From Rhabdophis nuchalis (taxonomy: Eukaryota; Chordata; Lepidosauria; Squamata; Natricidae): a DNA stretch of 64,000 nt. The DNA lies in contig CM077647.1 of assembly GCA_039707465.1 (NCBI GenBank), positions 172,730,663 through 172,794,662 on the forward strand, given 5' to 3'. Both the position numbers and the translations under genes were made by a program. The number at the start of each line of letters is the position of its first letter. Positions within the stretch are counted from its first letter, which is position 1. A model generated the notes under the pieces. That model saw only the letters and a list, made by a program, of their open reading frames with translations, searched no databases and was not told the origin of the DNA. Below are positions 10,454 through 21,302 of this stretch, piece by piece.

Positions 10454-10791
10454 TGTTAGATTCTCTGCACGGTGGAGAATGGAGGGAGTCCGAGCCAGGT
10501 TTACTCAAAAACAACAGCCTTTATTAGCTAGGCAAGCTTACAGAAAAGATAGGTTCAGTAAAAGAAATAGGCGGTAGACAGGGGCTCCCGCGCTTTGACA
10601 GCTCTTTATATTTGGAGCTGTCAAAGGGGGAGCCAATCAGGCTGCAGCAAGGGCCAGGCGCGCCGCAGCCAATCAGGCGCGTCTGTCAGTTGGCTGCCTT
10701 GCTACTGTCTGTTACCAAGGCTCCTAGAGGCAGCTTGGAAGATCTGCGGCCGGTCGTATCTCGAGACCGGTCGCAGGTCGAGGATATAACA
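10454..10791 (-). repeat. Gypsy element 1, 5' LTR
   Basis: Same length and sequence as 5711-6048. The minus-strand sequence just inside it (TGGCGACGAGGGCTGG) is where a tRNA primer-binding site is expected; the tRNA is not assigned. Confidence 0.92.
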
Positions 10792-10837
10792 CTTGGTATC
10801 ATCTCTTGTGGGGGTTTCCAATTGAAGCGAAAGAAAG

Positions 10838-11027
<190 letters not shown>

Positions 11028-11039
11028 CACCTGGGAAAA

Positions 11040-11660
11040 CAACATGTCCCTGGTGATTGGAAAAGCCCAACAAAGACTTCATTTCCTTAGAGTCCTGCGA
11101 AAAAAATCAGGTGGAGTAACAGCTGATGACCTCTTTCTATCGGTCCACCATAGAAAGTGTCCTCACATATTGCATTACATTATGGTATGCTGGTTTAACA
11201 GCTGCAGACAGGAAGGCAGGAAGGAGAGTGATCAATTCAGCACAAGTAACCATTGGTTGCCCTCTAATGCCACTGGCATTAAACATCGCCAGGTCTTGCT
11301 GCTTTAGCATTGTAAGGAAGATACTCAGAAATGATTCACACCCTGGTCAGTGTCTCTTCAGACTTCTACCATTGGGCAGAAGACATTGAAGCATAGGCAT
11401 CCGAACAAATAGGTTTAAAAATAGTTTTTATCCTTGGTCTTTCAGACTCTTAAACACGACCACAATCACTCCATACACACGGAAATGTGTGGCTAGTTTT
11501 TCTTTCTCTTGCTTCCTTTACCTTAATTACTTGCATTGGGATTATTCTTTATACTATTTATGTTGTTTGTATTTGTTGTCATGGATTGCTCCAGTGAGGC
11601 TAAAACCAATTTCATTTTATTTATTTTGTACAATGACAATAAAGGCTATACTAACTTGCA
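11040..11660 (+). mobile_element. Non-LTR LINE 3' fragment, clade not assigned
   Basis: The translation FYRSTIESVLTYCITLWY, with the later segments ADRKAGRRVINSAQ and LFRLLPLGRRH, matches the C-terminal part of non-LTR RT proteins. The 3' end is ACAATGACAATAAAGG. The frame is broken and it is 5'-truncated. Confidence 0.7.
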
Positions 11661-11857
11661 TCTCTCAAAGATAAAATGAATGTAGGTAGTTTTCAAACAA
11701 AAAAACAAATAGCAATAGCATTTAGACTTATGAACCATATCAGGGTGCGCTTTACAGACCCTCTCTAAACAGTTTACAGGGTCAGCATATTGCGTCCCAC
11801 AATCTGGGATCTCATTTTACCAACCTCAGAGAGATGGAAAGCTGAGTCAATCTTGAA

Positions 11858-12282
11858 CTATTTGCGGGATCGTATCCTGCCCCATACATCCCTTCGGCCG
11901 ATTCGCTCACACAGAGAGGGACTTCTCCGGGTGCCGTCCACCAGGCAGTGCCAGCAGGCGACGCCCAGGGGAAGGGCCTTCTCTGTGATGCTCCTGACCC
12001 TCTGGAACGACCTACCCGCGGATATTAGAACGACCACGGACCTCTGCGCCTTCCGCCAAAAAGTAAAAACGTATTTGTTCCATCAGGCCGGTTTGGCCTA
12101 ATTGACGCTTCCTGCCCCAGTCTGTTTTCGCAAATTGTCTATTTGGTTTTAATGGGTTAAAATTTTAATGTTCTTAAATTCTAGTACAAGGTAATTTAAT
12201 TCGTTTTTAACTTTGTATTTTTTGTATGTTTTTAGATGGTTTTTAATTTCCCTGTAATAAATTATTAAAATTATTATTATCA
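11858..12282 (+). mobile_element. L2 LINE 3' end
   Basis: Matches the last part of L2 pol ([39 protein letters not shown]), then a 3' UTR ending in an ATT-rich tail. Confidence 0.85.
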
Positions 12283-12289
12283 TAACTGT

Positions 12290-12363
12290 TGAGAATCGAA
12301 CTGCTGGTGTTTGGCAGAATGATCCTGCAGTTCACTGCATTCTAACCATTGTGCCACCATGGA
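12290..12363 (-). mobile_element. tRNA-derived SINE head fragment
   Basis: On the minus strand GGTGGCACAATGGTTAGAATG (A-box-like) and AGCAGTTCGATTCTC (B-box-like) are spaced as in a tRNA promoter. Not a tRNA gene: no cloverleaf 3' half. Confidence 0.55.
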
Positions 12364-12364
12364 T

Positions 12365-12768
12365 AGGTAGATAAAAAGTTAAACATAGCTTTAATTGAAA
12401 TTATAATTATGAGGCCATATAAAATCTAGAACCAAGGAGACAGACCCATGCTCTTGTTACCCTCCCTATCACCCACTTCCAGTGGCAAGAAGTTCTCCCG
12501 TGGCCCCAACCCACCTGGCAAAACCATTCTTCTATAGCTTTTTGCAAGGTCAAAAGGATGTGGGGCGGGATTCTCACTTCTGGTGGTTACCAATTCTGTT
12601 CCTTAACAATTGTGATTTATGTCTCACGATGTATGCAGCTAATATGCATTTCTTCCACAGAAAACCTGGCTGACGTCATTGCTATACCTATTCATTGACT
12701 GAGCTTGTTAACATGTGTTCCAAGTCAGGAAGCAAATACCATGGATGCTGGTAGGCAGAGGCAGAATT
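12365..12768. other. Intergenic, nothing recognised
   Basis: No gene or named repeat seen. Confidence 0.35.
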
Positions 12769-12769
12769 T

Positions 12770-12855
12770 TTTCTTGTTCTTATTTTCCTCCCCAAAAACT
12801 AAGGTGCGTCTTATACCCCAGAGCGTCTTATACTCTGAAAAATATGGTAAGAGTT
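12770..12855 (+). mobile_element. MITE fragment (GTGCGTCTTATA end)
   Basis: Right end of the 15672-16057 family: AAGGTGCGTCTTATACC, then CGTCTTATACTCTGAAAAAT. Confidence 0.55.
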
Positions 12856-12868
12856 TCTACCTCCTCTG

Positions 12869-12884
12869 ACACTAGAGGGCAGTG
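12869..12884 (+). promoter_or_regulatory. CTCF-like motif
   Basis: GACACTAGAGGGCAGTG closely fits the core CTCF consensus (CCASYAGRKGGCRS) on the + strand. Binding is inferred, not shown. Confidence 0.5.
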
Positions 12885-13084
12885 TTCACCTCTATATTTT
12901 AACAAAGGGAACCAGCATTGTCCAAAGATTTGTATGGTCAGGTGGCGAGCATGACTATACGCAAGGTGCACAGAACACTGTTACTTTCCCACTGAAGTGA
13001 TAATTGATCTGACATTTGCGTGCTTTAGAATTGCTTAGGTGGGAAGAAGCTGGGACAAGTAATGGGACCTCACCCCATCAGGTC

Positions 13085-13130
13085 CGTTTGGAGAAGGGCG
13101 GGGTATAAATTGAATAAATATAATATATAG
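13085..13130 (+). mobile_element. Tiny L2 3'-tail fragment
   Basis: GGAGAAGGGCGGGGTATAAA followed by an AT-rich tail is the extreme end of an L2-type LINE. Confidence 0.55.
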
Positions 13131-13189
13131 GTGGCACTGGGGTCTCAAACCCTGGATATCAACTTTCCCCCTGAGTAAGCCTTCTCCTA

Positions 13190-13465
13190 TGTCCGTGATG
13201 GCGAACCTATGGCACAGGTGGCATGCAGAGCCCTTTCTGCAGGTATGGGAGTCGTGATGCCAGCTCAGTTCTACCACACTTGCATGCGCGCCTCCCACCA
13301 GCCATCTGAATTTTGGATCTCTGGTGCATATGTGTGGGGCGCATGAGGGAGACATGTGTGCATAAGTGGGGAGCAGATCACACATACAGGGGTCATGCAC
13401 ACATCCATGGGAGGCACAGGACCGTGTGCGTGTACAGGTGCACACGGGGTGTGTGTGTTCAGGCA
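13190..13465. mobile_element. Probable non-autonomous DNA transposon fragment
   Basis: Begins GTGATGGCGAACCTATGGCA, a start I associate with reptilian hAT-type repeats. The rest is CA/TG-rich. Ends not defined. Confidence 0.35.
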
Positions 13466-13469
13466 CATT

Positions 13470-15530
13470 ATAATAATAATAATAATAATAATTTAATTTA
13501 TAACCCGCTCTCTCTCCCAGAAGGGACTCGAGGCGGGGCACAGGGAATTTAAAATACATATAAAATACAAAGAGTATCATCAGCGTAGAGATGATACTCT
13601 ACCCCAAAACCACGGATGATCTCGCCCAGCGGCTTCATGCATGTGTTGAACAGGAGAGGCGAGAGGACCGACCCCTGAGGCACCCCACATGTGAGGGGTC
13701 TCGGGGTCGACCTCTGCTCTCCTGTCAACACAAAATGCGATCGGCCAGAGAGGTAGGAGGAGAACCACAGCAAAACGGTGCCTCCCACCCCCAACCCCCC
13801 CAGCCGATGCAATAGGATACCATGGTCGATGGTATCGAAAGCCGCCGAGAGGTCTAACAGAACCAGGATGGAGGAGCAACCCCCATCTCTGGCCCTCCAG
13901 AGATCATCCACCAACGCGACCAATGCCGTCTCGGTGCTATGCCCGGGCCGAAAGCCGGACTGGCGCGGGTCTAGATAATCAACTTCCTCCAGATGACGGG
14001 GAAACTCTTGTGCCACCACACTCTCAACAACCTTCGCCAGGAAGGGAAGGTTGGAGACTGGACGATAGTTGGTTAATAAAGCTGGATCCAAAGAGGGCTT
14101 CTTGAGGAGGGGCCTCACCATGGCCTCTTTTAGGGAGGCAGGCAAGGAACCCTCACTCAAGGATGCGTTGATAACCTCTTGGAGCCAGCCTCGTGTCACC
14201 TCCCAGGATGCCAGTACAAGCCAGGAGGAACACGGGTCCAATAAACATGTGGTGGCTCGCAGTCGCCCACGTAACCTGTCCATATCCTCGGAAGTAACGG
14301 AGTCAAACTCCTCCCAAACAAGATCCCCCTCGTGGCAATCCACTGGACCAGCAATGGGGGCTAACTCATTCTGTATCTGAGCGATTTTCTCCTGCAGATA
14401 AGACACAAATTCCTCTGCTCTACCCTGTAAGGGGGCTTCCCGCACCCTCTGTTGAAGGAGGGTACGGGTCACCCTAAACAGGGCGGCAGGGCGGTTATCT
14501 GCGGATGCTATGAGAGTAGCACAATATTGGCGTTTGGCCACTCTCAGCGCCACAATGTAAGTCCGTAAATGGGCTCTTACCTGTGTCCGGTCAGATTCAG
14601 AGCGGGTAGACCTCCATCTTCTCTCTAGGCATCTCTTGTGGCGTTTCATCACCCTCAGCTCCTCGGTAAACCAAGGAGCCAGGGTGGCTCGCCACCACAA
14701 GAGAGGCCGCAAGGGCGCGACCCGATCCAAGGCTCCCGTGGTCGCAGTATTCCATGCGGCCACGAGGTCCTCCATCGGGGCGCGGGTCAGGGGTACAGGA
14801 AGTGGCCCAAGCGCCGCTTGGAACCCATCTGGGTCCATCAGGCGCCTGGGGCGGAACCAGATTGGTAACTCAGGTTCCACCTCCCCGCGGAGGGGAGTAG
14901 CGGTCGGAAAGTCAAGCCGGAGAAGTGAGTGGTCTGTCCATGACAAGGGTGTGATGACTATATCCCCTATACCCAGATCACTCTTCCATTGGCCTGAGAC
15001 AAAGATGAGATCCGGTGTATGTCCACCCTCATGCGTGGGGCCTTGAATTACTTGGGTCAGGTCCATGGCCGTCATGGAAGCCATGAACTCCCGAGCTACC
15101 CCGGATGATTCGCCCACTGATGGCAGGTTAAAGTCCCCCATGACTTTACCTAGGGCCCTCGTGGAGGACTCCTCCACGAGGGAGGAGTCCTCCCTCGTGG
15201 CCCAACCAGGTCTCCGCAATTCCAGCCAGGTCCGGCTCCCCCTCTGACACCAGGTCATTAATGAGGGGGGCTTTGTTGACAACGGACCTGGCGTTGCAAA
15301 ACATCAGCCACAGGCCCTGGCTCTGTACTCCCTGACCACCTAGCCTGCGGGGGTTGTGGCAACTGACCGTTTGTAACCAACGGCTACGTGCCTCCAACCG
15401 GGAGGATGGAACTTGTCTCCCCTCGGCCCTGCCCCTCCCAACGACCCTCTGGATGGGGAAGCCATCCACCGGAATGACTTGTGTTTCCCCCCTCTTGCCG
15501 GATCCTTCCACTTCCCTCCACATTGCATTA
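13470..15530 (-). mobile_element. L2 LINE, minus strand, internally deleted
   Basis: 3' tail at the left (ATA repeat, AACCCGCTCTCTCTCCC, GGGACTCGAGGCGGGGC), then the frame jumps straight into the RT palm at about 13565, so the C-terminal third of pol is missing. The 5' part reaches the end of the 5' UTR near 15530. A second internal deletion in the endonuclease lies at about 15155-15200, marked by an inverted repeat. Unlike the copy at 25749, the endonuclease-RT linker region is uninterrupted. Confidence 0.88.
13549..15282 (-). pseudogene. L2 pol remnant (endonuclease part + RT)
   Basis: 577 open codons. The endonuclease C-terminal part ([31 protein letters not shown]) is followed by the RT fingers and palm ([59 protein letters not shown]). 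The thumb and C-terminus are absent because of the deletion at the 3' side. The N-terminal 45 codons come from another frame of the same element after the endonuclease deletion. Not expected to be active. Confidence 0.85.
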
Positions 15531-15671
15531 TGGGTGTGCATACGTGCACACTTATGGCAGTAATCACCAAAAAGGTGAGCAATCGCTGTCCTATGTACTC
15601 CCAATGAAAAGCATGATGTACTGTTCCGAGGACTGAACCCCATTTAAAGGTGACATCTAAGTCCAAAGATA

Positions 15672-16057
15672 TAGCATATTTTTCAGAGTATAAGACGCAC
15701 TGGAGTATAAGACGTACCAAGATTTTGAAGAGGCACATTTTTTAAAAAAGTTTTGCACTCTGCAGACCTCCCAAAAGGGGCATAAACAGTCTTTAGGAGG
15801 CTTGTAGAGTGCTCCTCGGGGCTGGGGCGGGAAGCAAAATTGATCAAAAAACAGGCCGTTTTTCATTCATTTCTCCCCTCCTCTATCCCCAGGAGAACTC
15901 TGCAAACCTCCTAAAGGCTATGCATGGCCATTTTGGTGAAGGGAGTGGGGTTTCTGTAGGCAAAAAAAATGCTGTATTCAGTGTATAAAATGCACCCAGA
16001 TTTTAAGCCTCTTTTTTGAGGGAAAAAGGTGCGTCTTATACTCTGAATAGTACGGTA
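15672..16057. mobile_element. MITE with inverted ends (CAGAGTATAAGACGCAC)
   Basis: The left end CATATTTTTCAGAGTATAAG and right end CTTATACTCTGAATAGTACG are inverted copies about 386 bp apart, flanked by TA. The size and TA flanks suggest a non-autonomous Tc1/mariner-like element. Related copies lie at 3330, 12770 and 33455. Confidence 0.6.
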
Positions 16058-16221
16058 TATAAGCAACAGCAGCGGTCTTGTTTTTTATGCCAGTTCTTTC
16101 AACCAAGGCACAATTTCCTCCCTAAATGAGCCACATGGTTTTCCTTTTCAATCTACACACCCCAGAACAAAGTTTGAGCACTTTCCATAATCTTTTCTTA
16201 TCAATTCCCTTCAATTCATTA

Positions 16222-16640
16222 GAGGAGAAAAATTAATGGTCCAGGGTAAAATTTCATATCCTGACTAGCAGACCTCAATGATAATTCTTCCCTCTCTGAA
16301 GAATTTAGTTCCATTTACTCTTCTTGTGTACAGGAGATTTCAGTCCAGCACCCTTCTTTCTAGGTGTCCAGTCAGAGGTCTGGTTGTTGAAGGTCTAAAG
16401 AGCCTGTGAAAAGGCCTAGATTGTCCCTCAAATCTCTCCTGCCTTGCCTCTTGATTAGCTTCCAACCCCATTGTACATGAAATGGCTGACAGAGGCATCT
16501 GGAAACAGCTGTAATAGATGGCCTACATCAAAGTTTCTATATTATTTACTACATGGATAAATGGAAGGGACACTTCACCATCTCCAGAACCCAATTCTAT
16601 TAGCAAAGGACACAGATTATTCTTTAGCATTATTTGAAAA
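16222..16640 (+). pseudogene. IGHV: pB: decayed complete IGHV unit
   Basis: A leader start with a shifted frame (near 16234), an intron with CAGGAGATTTCAGTCC and acceptor TTCTTTCTAG (about 16364), then a V exon recognisable as FR1 (GTCCCTCAAATCTCTCC), an FR2 trace, and FR3 (GGGACACTTCACCATCTCC). There are many stops and indels and no RSS. Its FR3 end resembles relic pC at 33.9 kb, and both lie just before a related intact gene (V3, V8). Confidence 0.8.
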
Positions 16641-16712
16641 ATCACATGTGTAAAGTCTGTGCAAAGAAACCTATAAGTGATTGCCTTGAGGGGCCCATTT
16701 ATCCCAAGCGAT

Positions 16713-16720
16713 ATGTAAAT
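16713..16720 (+). promoter_or_regulatory. V3 octamer (ATGTAAAT)
   Basis: 138 bp before the V3 ATG. Confidence 0.65.
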
Positions 16721-16850
16721 TGAGGCACAATTTCCTCTTTAAAGCTCAGGGTTTCCCTCTTCAGGCAACACCCACCAACTCAAAGTTTGTGCTGGTGATT
16801 TCCAGAATTCTCTCCTATCATTCAGCCACCATTCACTAGAGGGAGCAACA

Positions 16851-17287
16851 ATGTTCCTTTGGTTAAACTTGGTGTCCTTTCTATTAATGCTCAGAAGTAA
16901 GCATTTCTTAACCGTTTTGATTCTTTTTCTTTTAATTCTTATATTCAGGAGAGCTGACTGGAACTGCTTTCATTTTAGGTGTCCGACCTCAGGCCCTGTT
17001 GGTGGAGTCTGGAGGGGATGTGAGAAGACCTGGGGAGTCCCTCCGTCTCTCCTGCCAAGCCTCCGGATTCACCTTCAGCAACGCTTACATGAACTGGGTG
17101 AGACAGGCTCCTGGGAAAGGACTGGAATGGGTGGCCTACATAAACAGAGGTTCCGATTCTATTCGGTACTCAGACAAAGTGAAGGGACGCTTCACCATCT
17201 CCAGGGACAATGCCAAAAGTCAGCTCTATCTGCAAATGAACAGCCTCAAAGCCGAAGACACAGCAGTCTATTACTGTGCAAGAGAGA
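16851..17287 (+). CDS. IGHV: V3: IGHV gene, intact coding exons
   Basis: Leader exon 16851-16896 ([15 protein letters not shown]) with donor GTAAG; V exon 16979-17287 after CATTTTAG. FR1 starts [15 protein letters not shown] (Ala-Leu-Leu in place of Val-Gln-Leu), FR2 is [17 protein letters not shown]2 is INRGSDSI, and FR3 ends [12 protein letters not shown]. The conserved Cys, Trp and Cys are present. The exon is open; the RSS nonamer is altered. Downstream are a (GA)n tract and a CTCF-like site (17931). Confidence 0.9.
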
Positions 17288-17326
17288 CACAGTGAGAGGA
17301 AGTGAATCTGGAGCTTGGCAAGAACC
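17288..17326 (+). other. V3 RSS, weakened nonamer
   Basis: CACAGTG 17288-17294, 23-bp spacer, GCAAGAACC 17318-17326. A G interrupts the A-run normally important for RAG1 contact. Confidence 0.82.
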
Positions 17327-17479
17327 TAGAATTCATCAGGACAGCTGTGCAAGTCGATTCAGACTCAGAAGGCTTCCTTTTTCTATGAGAGAAACTGACA
17401 AAACTGCCGGATGTCCAAGACAAGAAAGAGCTGATAATGAAAGTGTGTGTGTGAGAGAGAGGGGGGGGAAGGAGGGAGG

Positions 17480-17483
<4 letters not shown>

Positions 17484-17558
<75 letters not shown>
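17484..17558. repeat. (GA)n microsatellite
   Basis: Pure GA dinucleotides in the V3 3' flank. Confidence 0.95.
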
Positions 17559-17561
<3 letters not shown>

Positions 17562-17930
17562 AAAGTTTAAATATGTTTAAAAGCATTCCTTCCTCCATCA
17601 GTTGAAATGTAGCTATCTAATAAAACAAGGATGCCCTAAAATTCCTCATAATTTCATGTAGTGTGAACTCTTTTGTTCTACGTCCAATTATAGAGTTTGC
17701 TGGAATAAAATGTAAAATAATGAAAATGTCTTGGATATTCCAGTTTCACCTTCCCTGTTTACAAAGGGATCTGGCTTCATAGGCAACAACAACAACCTTG
17801 AATGAATTGTAGGCCTTTAGTATTGTGGCAGAAGGCAATGAAGGAAGCCATATGTTCATCTCTTTAAATATCTAACCTATGCAACTTCCTCAGATAATTG
17901 GGAAGCGGTGTCCTCACCACCTCTCTTTTG

Positions 17931-17946
17931 GCACTAGAGGGCAATG
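17931..17946 (+). promoter_or_regulatory. CTCF-like motif downstream of V3
   Basis: GCACTAGAGGGCAATG, about 600 bp after the V3 RSS, in a segment also present downstream of V4, V5, V11, V13 and V17. Confidence 0.5.
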
Positions 17947-18429
17947 TTGTCACATGAGACCCCTTGCCCTCTGCACTCAGTGGGGGTGGGGTAGAGGAGA
18001 AAACTTCTCATTAGATGTTGTCTCATTTTAGGTGGGTTTTTTTTTTTTTTGGCATGGGAATTTTTTTTTTCTTCTTTCCGTAATAGTTCTGTGAAAAGTT
18101 CACATGAAAATCTCACATGTCAGAAAAATATAATCCCCACCATGAGACAGACAGACAGATAGATAGACAGATAGACCATGGAGGAATGGCTGGAGAAGAT
18201 GAAAAAATTTGGGAAGATGGCTAAGCTGTTTTTTTTTTTAAAATCAGAAAGGAAATCTTTCTTCAGGGTTGACTGACAAATCTATGAAATTTGTGTGTAA
18301 TACAAAAAAATATATATTCTTGTGATTTGTGGTTTTGATGATCAGAAAAAATAAGAAAAAAACATAAAACAGAAAATGTGGCCTTTTGGCAATCGTAAAA
18401 GTTAATAATGTATTTGAAATTGGGACTTT

Positions 18430-18625
18430 CTTTTTCCCATTTCTTCTCATTTTCTCATTTGAATTTTTGTTCTTTCTTTACTTTTTTCGTTCAATCTTTC
18501 CTTTCCTTTCTTTCCTTTTCTTCTTCCTTCCCCTCCACTTTCCTTTTTTTAATCTTCTTTCTTTCCCTCCCTTCCCTTCCCTTCATTTCTCTTTCCTTAC
18601 TTCCCTCTTCATTTTTTATTAGACT
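18430..18625. repeat. Polypyrimidine tract (TTTCC/CTTCC)
   Basis: C/T-rich low-complexity tract ending before ATTAGACTGTATGAG. The same arrangement recurs at 20380-20740 and 23590-24100. Confidence 0.9.
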
Positions 18626-19049
18626 GTATGAGTATCTACTGTTTCCATAACATTTCTAATAAACCACACACATAATATGTCTCTGTGTGTCTGTTTTAAA
18701 TATAAATCCTCGCCATAAAAGCATACTTGAGTTGACTGTACTTGTACTTTGCAAAATGTAGAGCAACCTGAATTAGCTGAAGAATCCAAAGAGATTTTAT
18801 TACTATAAACCGGTCTACCTAGAGATTGTGTTTTTAATGCACACTTAGTGTATGCATGTTCATCATATGTTAGCTTGAATCAATTCTGAAAAGTGGTGAA
18901 CATTTTCGAGGCTTTGCTTTAATTGTTCTAATTAAAGGGTCCCTTCAGTTTTTCAAAGGCTGTAAAGTTACTTAAGGATCACCATTGTAGGAGCCTACAA
19001 GGAAAACTAGGAGGTAAATGCACTGAGGAGCCCTTTTATCTCAACCAAT

Positions 19050-19057
19050 ATGTAAAT
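19050..19057 (+). promoter_or_regulatory. V4 octamer (ATGTAAAT)
   Basis: 138 bp before the V4 ATG. Confidence 0.65.
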
Positions 19058-19187
19058 TGAGGCACAATTTCCCCTTTAAAGGAGTCAGATGGTTTTACTT
19101 TTAAGGCTACACCCATCAGCACAAATCTTGAGCACTTTCCCAAATCATTCCCTATCAATTCTTCTCCACTCATTAGAGAAAGCCAAG

Positions 19188-19618
19188 ATGACCCCTTGGC
19201 TGAAGTTGGTGTTCTTACTTGCACCCCTCATAGGTAATTGTTCCCCCCTACATACAATTTCCTTCCATTTGGTTTTCTCGTATACAAGTGATCTCACTTA
19301 AATTCCCTTCTTTTTAGGAGTCCAGTCTCAAGTCCAGTTGGTGGAGTCTGGAGGGGATGTGAGAAGACCTGGAGAGTCCCTCCGTCTCTCCTGCCAAGCT
19401 TCTGGATTCTCCTTCAGCACCTATGGCATGGGCTGGGTGAGACAGGCTCCAGGGAAAGGACTGGAATGGTTGGCCTACATATATTCTTCAAATCTTTACT
19501 ACTCTGACAAAGTGAAGGGACGCTTCACCATCTCCAGGAACGATGCCAAAAGCCAGGTCTATCTGCAAATGAACAGCCTCAAGGCTGAAGACACAGCAGT
19601 CTATTACTGTGCTGGAGA
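19188..19618 (+). CDS. IGHV: V4: IGHV gene, intact coding exons
   Basis: Leader exon 19188-19233 ([15 protein letters not shown]), donor GTAATT; V exon 19318-19618 after TTTTTAG. FR1 is [17 protein letters not shown]2 [14 protein letters not shown], short CDR2 IYSSN, and FR3 [10 protein letters not shown] ... RNDAKS ... [11 protein letters not shown]. Conserved residues present, no stop. It belongs to the [12 protein letters not shown] subfamily with V5-V7, V19 and V20, sharing the 138-bp octamer spacing and the short CDR2. Probably functional. Confidence 0.92.
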
Positions 19619-19657
19619 CACAGTGAGAGGAAGTGAATCTGAAGCTTGGCAAAAACC
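19619..19657 (+). other. V4 RSS (23-bp spacer)
   Basis: CACAGTG 19619-19625, GCAAAAACC 19649-19657. Confidence 0.88.
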
Positions 19658-19905
19658 TAAAGTTCATCAGGACAGCTGTGAAAATCAATTCAGGCTCAGA
19701 AGGCTTCCTTTTTCTATGAGAGAAACTGACAAAACTGCCTGATGAATGAATTGTAGGCCTTTAGTATTGTGGCAGAAGACAGTGAAGGAAACCATATGTT
19801 CATCTGTTTAAATATCTAAACTGCCATACAGAGATTGAGGAAGCATTTGGACCTATGAGACGTCCTCGGAGATTTGGGAAGTTGTGTCCTCACCTCCTCA
19901 CTTTT

Positions 19906-19922
19906 GGCACTAGGGGGCAATG
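19906..19922 (+). promoter_or_regulatory. CTCF-like motif downstream of V4
   Basis: GGCACTAGGGGGCAATG, about 250 bp after the V4 RSS; very close to the CTCF core. Confidence 0.55.
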
Positions 19923-20138
19923 TTGTCACATGAAACCCCTTGGCCTCTGCACCCAATGGGTGATGGGGTAGAGAAGAAAACTTCTCATTAGTATTTTCTC
20001 ATTTTAGGTGTTTTAGGCATGATTTTATGTCATTTTAATGTTATTTCCGTAATAGTTTGGTGAAAAGTTCACATGAAAATCTCACATTTCAGAAGGATAT
20101 AATCCTCACCATGAAACAGATGGATGGATGGATACATA

Positions 20139-20175
20139 CATACATACATACATACATACATACATACATACATAC

Positions 20176-20262
<87 letters not shown>
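20139..20262. repeat. (CATA)n then (GA)n microsatellite
   Basis: CATA repeats to about 20179, then (GA)n. This sits where V5 has (AT)n and (GATA)n, so the unit accumulates different satellites in each copy. Confidence 0.95.
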
Positions 20263-20266
<4 letters not shown>

Positions 20267-20379
20267 AGATAACAGATGAATTATTATGAATTATTAACAA
20301 AAGTTAATAATGTAATGTATTTCAAATTGGAAGTTTCTTTTTCCCATTTCTTCTCTCTTTCTCTTTCTGAATTTTTCTT

Positions 20380-20740
20380 TACTTTTCTTTCTTTACTTTT
20401 TTCTTTCATCCTTTCCATTTCCTTCCCTTCCCTTCTTCCTTTCCTTTCCTTCTCTTCCCTTCCCTTCCTTTCATCCTTCCCTTTCCCTTCTTCCTTTTTT
20501 CACTTCCCTTCCCTTCCTTTCATCCTTCCCTTTCCCTTCTTCCTTTCCTTCTCTTCCCTTCCCTTCCTTTCATCCTTCCCTTTCCCTTCTTCCTTTTTTT
20601 CCCTTCCCTTCCTTTCTTTCTTTCCCTCCCTTTCTTTCCTTTCCCTTCCTTCCCTTCCACTTTCCTTTTCTTAATCTTCTTTCCTTCCCTTCCCTTTCTT
20701 TTCCTTCCCTTCATTTCCCTTCCCTTCTCATTGTATTAGA
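20380..20740. repeat. Polypyrimidine tract (CCTTTCCCTTCTT-type)
   Basis: About 360 bp of C/T repeats between V4 and V5. Confidence 0.93.
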
Positions 20741-21164
20741 CTGTGTGAGTATCTACTGCTTCAATAATATTTCTAATAAACGGCACAAATACTATATGTC
20801 TCTGTGTGTCTGTTTTAAATATAAATCCTCGCCATAAAGGCATACTTGAGTTAACTGTACTTGTACTTTGCTAAATGTAGAGCAACCCGAATTAGCTGAA
20901 GAATCCAGAGAGATTTTATTAGTACAACCAGGTCTACATAGAGATTGTGTATTTAATGCACACTTAGTGCATGTTCATCATTTGTTAGCTTGAATCAATT
21001 CTGAAAAGTGATGAACATTTTCAAGGCTTTGCTTTAATTGCTCTAATTCAAGGGTGCCTTAAGCTTTTCCAGGTCTGTAAAGTTACTTAAGGATCACCAT
21101 TGTAGGTGCCTACAAGGAAAGCTGTGAGATAAATGCACTGGGAAGCTGTTTTATCTCAACCAAT

Positions 21165-21172
21165 ATGTAAAT
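21165..21172 (+). promoter_or_regulatory. V5 octamer (ATGTAAAT)
   Basis: 138 bp before the V5 ATG. Confidence 0.65.
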
Positions 21173-21302
21173 CAAGGCACAATTTCCCCTTTAAAGGGGT
21201 CAGATGGTTTTACTTTTAAGGCTACACCCACCAGCACAAATCTTGAGCACTTTCCCAAATCATTCCCTATCAATTCTTCTCAATTCATTAGAGAAAGCCA
21301 AG

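Larger units (their letters stand above)
5711..10791 (-). mobile_element. Complete Gypsy/Ty3-type LTR retrotransposon
   Basis: Two 338-bp LTRs (5711-6048 and 10454-10791) bound gag-protease and pol, all on the minus strand. The LTRs start TG and end CA and look identical over their length when read side by side. The 5-bp target duplication CTTGG is at 5706-5710 and 10792-10796. A purine-rich tract (minus strand GGGGGGAAAGGGG, 6049-6063) adjoins the 3' LTR. The usual domains are present but no envelope gene. It lies about 100 bp past the V2 RSS. Identical LTRs imply a very recent insertion. Confidence 0.93.

Noticed and set aside
5711..10791. Envelope gene in the Gypsy element (errantivirus-like)
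   Set aside because: After integrase the frame runs into the 3' LTR with no room for another ORF and no signal peptide or membrane segment.
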